Below, in pieces: positions 60,773 through 64,000 of a DNA stretch of 64,000 nucleotides (within the stretch, counting starts at the first letter, position 1; each line of letters opens with the position of its first letter). The notes beneath the pieces were generated by a model. That model was not told the origin of the DNA. It saw nothing but the letters and a program-made list of their open reading frames with translations, and searched no databases. The DNA lies in the NCBI RefSeq assembly GCF_040802235.1, contig NC_133169.1:42973034-43037033 (forward strand). The letters run 5' to 3'. Source of the stretch: Manis javanica. Taxonomy: Eukaryota > Chordata > Mammalia > Pholidota > Manidae. The position numbers and the translations under genes are program-made.

Positions 60773-61611
60773 GGAGTATAAGAACAATGGGAAAACTGAA
60801 GGAACAAAACAGCAGCGGAATTACAGAATCCAAAAATGGACTAACAGGTACCAAAGGGAAAGGAACTGGGGAGAATGGGTGGGTAGGGAAGGATAAGGGG
60901 GGGAAAAAGAAAGGGGGTATTAAGATTAGCATGCATGTGGGGGGAGGGTGAAAGGGGAGGGTGGGCTGCACAACACAGAGAGGACAAGTAGTGATTCTAC
61001 AACTTTTTGTTATGCTGATGGGCAGTGACTGTAATGTGGTTTTTAGGGGGGACTTGGTAGAAGGGAGAGCATAGTAAACATAGTTTTCTTCATGTAAGTG
61101 TAGATTAAAGATTTAAAAAAAAGGAAAAAAAAGAAAGAAAGAAAACGGGGATTACTCCTTGAAAGGATAAAACTATTGGTAAATCAAAGATTAATGCATG
61201 CTTTAAATATCCTTAATTTTGATCAATTAAAGGATGTCAGATGATCGGCTATGGAGGTACTCTTTTCTGATAATATTCCTTTCTCTTAATAAAAAAAAAA
61301 AAAGAGCAGTTCCTATGTGCTGACCTACAATGAGTTCTACACAGTGGTATAGAGGGCATGTCAAAGTGTGGGCAAAGGGTCTGTTTGTTTTTATGCAGAA
61401 GATCAAGGCCTAGCTTGGCTACCCAGAAAATGAACTAAGATACGATATGAGGAGTAGCTTCCAGCATCAGCACTCTCTGAAGGATTTGTGCCAGGGGATG
61501 ATCATCAAAAAGCCTCCACAGGGATCTGGGCGATGCTGCGGTTGTGGCTGGGTCCATCCCACCATTTCCTGGACTTGCCATTGGAATGAGGAGGGAGATG
61601 TCTAGGCTGGC

Positions 61612-62001
61612 ATGTGCATAGCATACAGTGAAACAACGAATTTGAGTGGATCTGTACTGTTGGAACTCAACGAGGTGTTGGGAGGGGTGCAAGTTGTAGG
61701 ACTCCAAAATCTTACGACTATAGACTATCTATGGTTAAAAGAACATATGGGATGTAAACAGATCCCAGAAATGGGTTGCTTTAATTTGTCTGACTTCTCT
61801 CAGACTGTTCAAGTACAGTTGGAAAATATCCATCTTATCATAGACAAATGTTCACAAATGCCTAGGGTGCCTAAATGGTTTTCTTGGCTTCACTGGAGAT
61901 GGCTGGTAATTATAGATTTGCTTATTTTATGTCACCATATTCCTATTATGTTAATATGTGTGCACAAGTTAATTAGTACTTTAAAACCTATACATGCTTA
62001 A
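61612..62001 (+). pseudogene. ERV env transmembrane-subunit remnant in L1 copy 4 tail
   Basis: Open for 129 codons: heptad-like helix, Cys-x6-Gly-Cys, Trp-rich pre-membrane stretch, membrane anchor of about 20 hydrophobic residues and short cytoplasmic end, stopping at 62001. Of the three tails this one keeps helix and anchor in one frame. A 5-nt duplication at about 61618-61624 breaks the frame upstream, and no surface subunit or signal peptide is present, so it is a remnant and not a working envelope gene. Confidence 0.75.
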
Positions 62002-62638
62002 GGTACTCTACAAGAAGATATGTCAAAGAAATAATCAATCCTCCCATGTTTTCTTCCATATGCCACCTCTATAGCTTTTCTTCTTCCTTCCTAATTACAA
62101 CCCTTAAATAGAATTTGTGCCTCATATCGAATTTACCGAGCATCATAATTCCTCCAGGTGGTAAAGATACCTCGAGACAAGTGCTGGGCATAGAAGCCAC
62201 AGGGCATAAATCTGCAAAGAAGTAAAAAGCTAACCTTTTCAAACAATATGGCTTCTCTCTCACTTTCCAACTTTACATTTCCCTGTATGGCCCCGGAAGA
62301 TGATTGGTTAGGCAGAGACGGGTAAGATTCCTCAAGGGAGGAACAACCGAAGACAGGCACAGTCGCAGGGGGGACAGCAGGTGAGAAATTGGGGAACAAC
62401 AGTGGTGAAGCTTATAACCTCACCCCCCACCCCTGTTTTGAGAGGAAGCTTCTGCATCCGTGGATGTTTTATTGCCCTTGTCTTGCTCCAATTAGCAAAT
62501 AGTCTACAGGCACACACATGATCATCTACAATTGCTCTCTTACAACACTAAACTATGTTTTCTACCTTTATCTTGCATCTACCTACCACTTCAGCATTTT
62601 ATTAAAAATAAAAATAATAATAATAATAAAGGGAGAAA

Positions 62639-62963
62639 TGTGGGATCCACATATAAATCAAGTATAAAAATCAAACGAATATTCATATTTGACCTGATTG
62701 TTTATAGTTCATAATGTGTGATCAAAACCAAAAGTTTCTGTGATGACTGCCCTTGTACTGTTCACCATGTAAGAACTTATTCACTATGTAAGAATTCGTT
62801 CACTATTTAAGAACTTGTTCGTTATGCTTCAGAAGATTGGAGACTGACGAGAATTAGGCTTGAGATGGATTAATGATTGTGCATTGAGCATTGACCCCCC
62901 TATACAGAATTTTATTGTTGTTAACAACGATTTGATCAATAAGTATGAGAGATGCCCTCTCAA
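62639..62963 (+). repeat. Captured ERV LTR (U3-R) in the tail of L1 copy 4
   Basis: Purine tract aaagggagaaa, then TGTGGGATC. 19-bp units at 62761, 62780 and 62799 are the last of the U3 repeats. The poly(A) signal is aataag here (62938-62943), a decayed form of the aataaa in copy 3. Confidence 0.8.
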
Positions 62964-63139
62964 AAAATAAATAAAATAAAATAAAATAAAATAAACAAAT
63001 TAAGTATAATTACATAGTCCTCAATAGTTTTCCTATTTTTGATCTACTTTGATCTATCATCTCAATCAATATATTTTTGTGTTAAGTATATAGTATGTCC
63101 TCAGAAACATGAGCTGTAGAGTAGAACAATATCAGGAAA

Positions 63140-63310
63140 ATGTTTTTTCCACTTTTTTGAGATATAATCTGCAATGTATTGGTTTTACACATACAATATA
63201 GTGATTTAATAATTATTTACATTACAAAAGGCCCACCATGGTAAGTATAGCTATGATATGTCAACATACAAAGAAATTTTAATAGTATTGTCTATAGCGC
63301 CTATGCAGTG
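63140..63310 (-). repeat. Old L1 3' UTR (antisense)
   Basis: The phrase gagatataatctgcaatgta (63159-63178) and following AT-rich text match an antisense L1M 3' UTR start. Diverged. Confidence 0.45.
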
Positions 63311-63447
63311 ATTCCAGCCCATCGTTACTGGAAGGTAGAGTTTTAATCTGGTCCTTGGATTTTATATACAATATTGCTCAGAAGTCATGATGTGAAACAA
63401 AGGTTTTTACATGATAAAAAAAACCCTTTCTCTAGTTTTCCCATTTT

Positions 63448-64000
63448 ATGGTGACACAAGCAGAAATCTGGGAGAACAGAAACATCACATCAGATTTCAT
63501 TCTTCTAGGACTCTTTACACAAGACCCACCTTTTCCTCTTCACCGTCGTGCAGAAAATAACCATGCTTCTCCTGATTCACTGGGACCCCTGATTGCACAC
63601 ACCTATGTACTTCCTGCTCAGCCAGCTCTCCCTCATGGATATGATGCTGGTCCCCCTATTGTGCCCAAAATGGCTGGTCACTATGTGACAGGGAGAAATT
63701 CCATCTCCCCCACTGGCTGTGGGATGCAGATCATCTTCCTCACATTGGAAGGAGGTGAGTGCTTCCTCTTGGCAGTCATGTCCTATGACCACTATGTGGC
63801 TATTTGCCACACCCTGAGGTACCCCATCCTCATGAGCTGGCGATTATGCCTGATAATGACCTGGGGGTCCTGGTTCCTGGGGGCAGGTGATGGGCTCATG
63901 CAGGCTGCTACCACTGGAGCTTCCCATTTTGCAGGGCTCAAGAGATTGACCATTTCTTCCATGAAGCGCCCACTCGGGTGCACTTGGCTTGTGCTGACGT
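63448..64000 (+). pseudogene. Olfactory receptor pseudogene, OR2 family, cut by window end
   Basis: Starts at the ATG at 63448. An Asn-Ile-Thr sequon and Asp-Phe-Ile-Leu-Leu-Gly-Leu-Phe open the N-terminus. A frameshift near 63540 is followed, in another frame, by a TGA at about 63588 before His-Thr-Pro-Met-Tyr-Phe-Leu. A further shift lies near 63670. TM3 reads Met-Ser-Tyr-Asp-His-Tyr-Val-Ala-Ile-Cys (Asp-His-Tyr in place of Asp-Arg-Tyr), then Leu-Arg-Tyr-Pro and Met-Ser-Trp. A shift near 63910 restores Glu-Ile-Asp-His-Phe-Phe, the typical start of the second extracellular loop. TM5-TM7 lie beyond the window. Non-functional; wording fits OR2T/OR2V. Confidence 0.88.

Larger units (their letters stand above)
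54912..62987 (+). mobile_element. L1 copy 4: LINE-1 with a captured ERV 3' tail
   Basis: This is an 8.1-kb composite flanked by aaaataaacaaatt (54898-54911 and 62988-63001). It has a shorter 5' UTR than copies 2 and 3 (two units), ORF1 (55888-56779), ORF2 (56973-60772), A-tract (about 61111-61145), first segment (61146-61291), second A-run, ERV part (about 61305-62962) and a terminal (aaaat)n-type tail. Copy 4 keeps a leader stretch (55142-55320) that resembles copy 1, while its coding part resembles copy 2. Confidence 0.95.

Noticed and set aside
61612-62001. Env-derived frame as a domesticated, syncytin-like gene
   Set aside because: It lacks a surface subunit and signal peptide, has a broken upstream frame, and each copy carries its own disabling change.
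26690-63001. Copies 2-4 as a segmental duplication of one L1 locus
   Set aside because: Each has a different TSD and different flanks, and copy 4 has a different 5' UTR build, so they are separate insertions.

Overview
This is mammalian nuclear DNA. It holds decayed olfactory receptor (OR) genes inside a mass of LINE-1 (L1) and endogenous retrovirus (ERV) sequence. I find no intact host gene, tRNA, rRNA, CRISPR array or bacterial-style operon. The L1 copies are of a placental-mammal type, with a YY1-like 5' end, a coiled-coil ORF1 and an ORF2 with endonuclease and reverse transcriptase. Together with the class II OR pseudogenes and the lack of any recognisable lineage-specific SINE, they fit a laurasiatherian mammal. 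A pangolin is my best guess, but that is inference and was not tested against any database.

Layout. 1-4.6 kb: old L1 fragments, one with a 5' inversion, around a GC-rich segment of about 0.9 kb with no recognised gene. 5.1-6.1 kb (minus): OR pseudogene, family 6-like. 6-13 kb: mostly unassigned AT-rich DNA with old repeats and scrambled old L1 pieces. 13.0-14.0 kb (minus): OR2T-like pseudogene. 14.28-20.36 kb (plus): full-length L1 copy 1 with an ordinary 3' end. 20-26 kb: unassigned DNA and several LTRs. 26.7-35.19 kb (minus): L1 copy 2. 35-43 kb: LTR remnants, a solo LTR and a 3.3 kb internally deleted ERV with two LTRs and pol remains. 43.99-52.47 kb (plus): L1 copy 3. 54.91-62.99 kb (plus): L1 copy 4. 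63.4 kb to the end (plus): a third OR pseudogene, cut by the window edge.

The main discovery candidate is the structure shared by L1 copies 2, 3 and 4. Each is about 8-8.5 kb and has its own target-site duplication (TSD), so each is an independent insertion. In each, the L1 body is followed by an A-rich tract, a segment of about 145 bp ending in AATAAA and a second A-run, then about 1.65 kb of ERV sequence, then a third A-run and the TSD. The ERV part contains the env transmembrane region, the polypurine tract, and the LTR from its TG start to its polyadenylation site. This is what serial 3' transduction by an L1 into an ERV 3' end, ending at the retroviral poly(A) site, would make. The composite was then copied as one mobile unit. 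All three composites share the same ORF2 lesion (a stop plus an 8-nt deletion relative to copy 1), which suggests the source was already defective and was moved in trans.

Two further layers sit on this. The L1 5' UTR carries 1, 2 or 5 tandem units depending on copy, most about 209 bp. Sharing of mutations among copies 2-4 conflicts from one part of the element to another, including a 433-bp tract that is identical between copies 3 and 4. This points to gene conversion or recombination among the copies.
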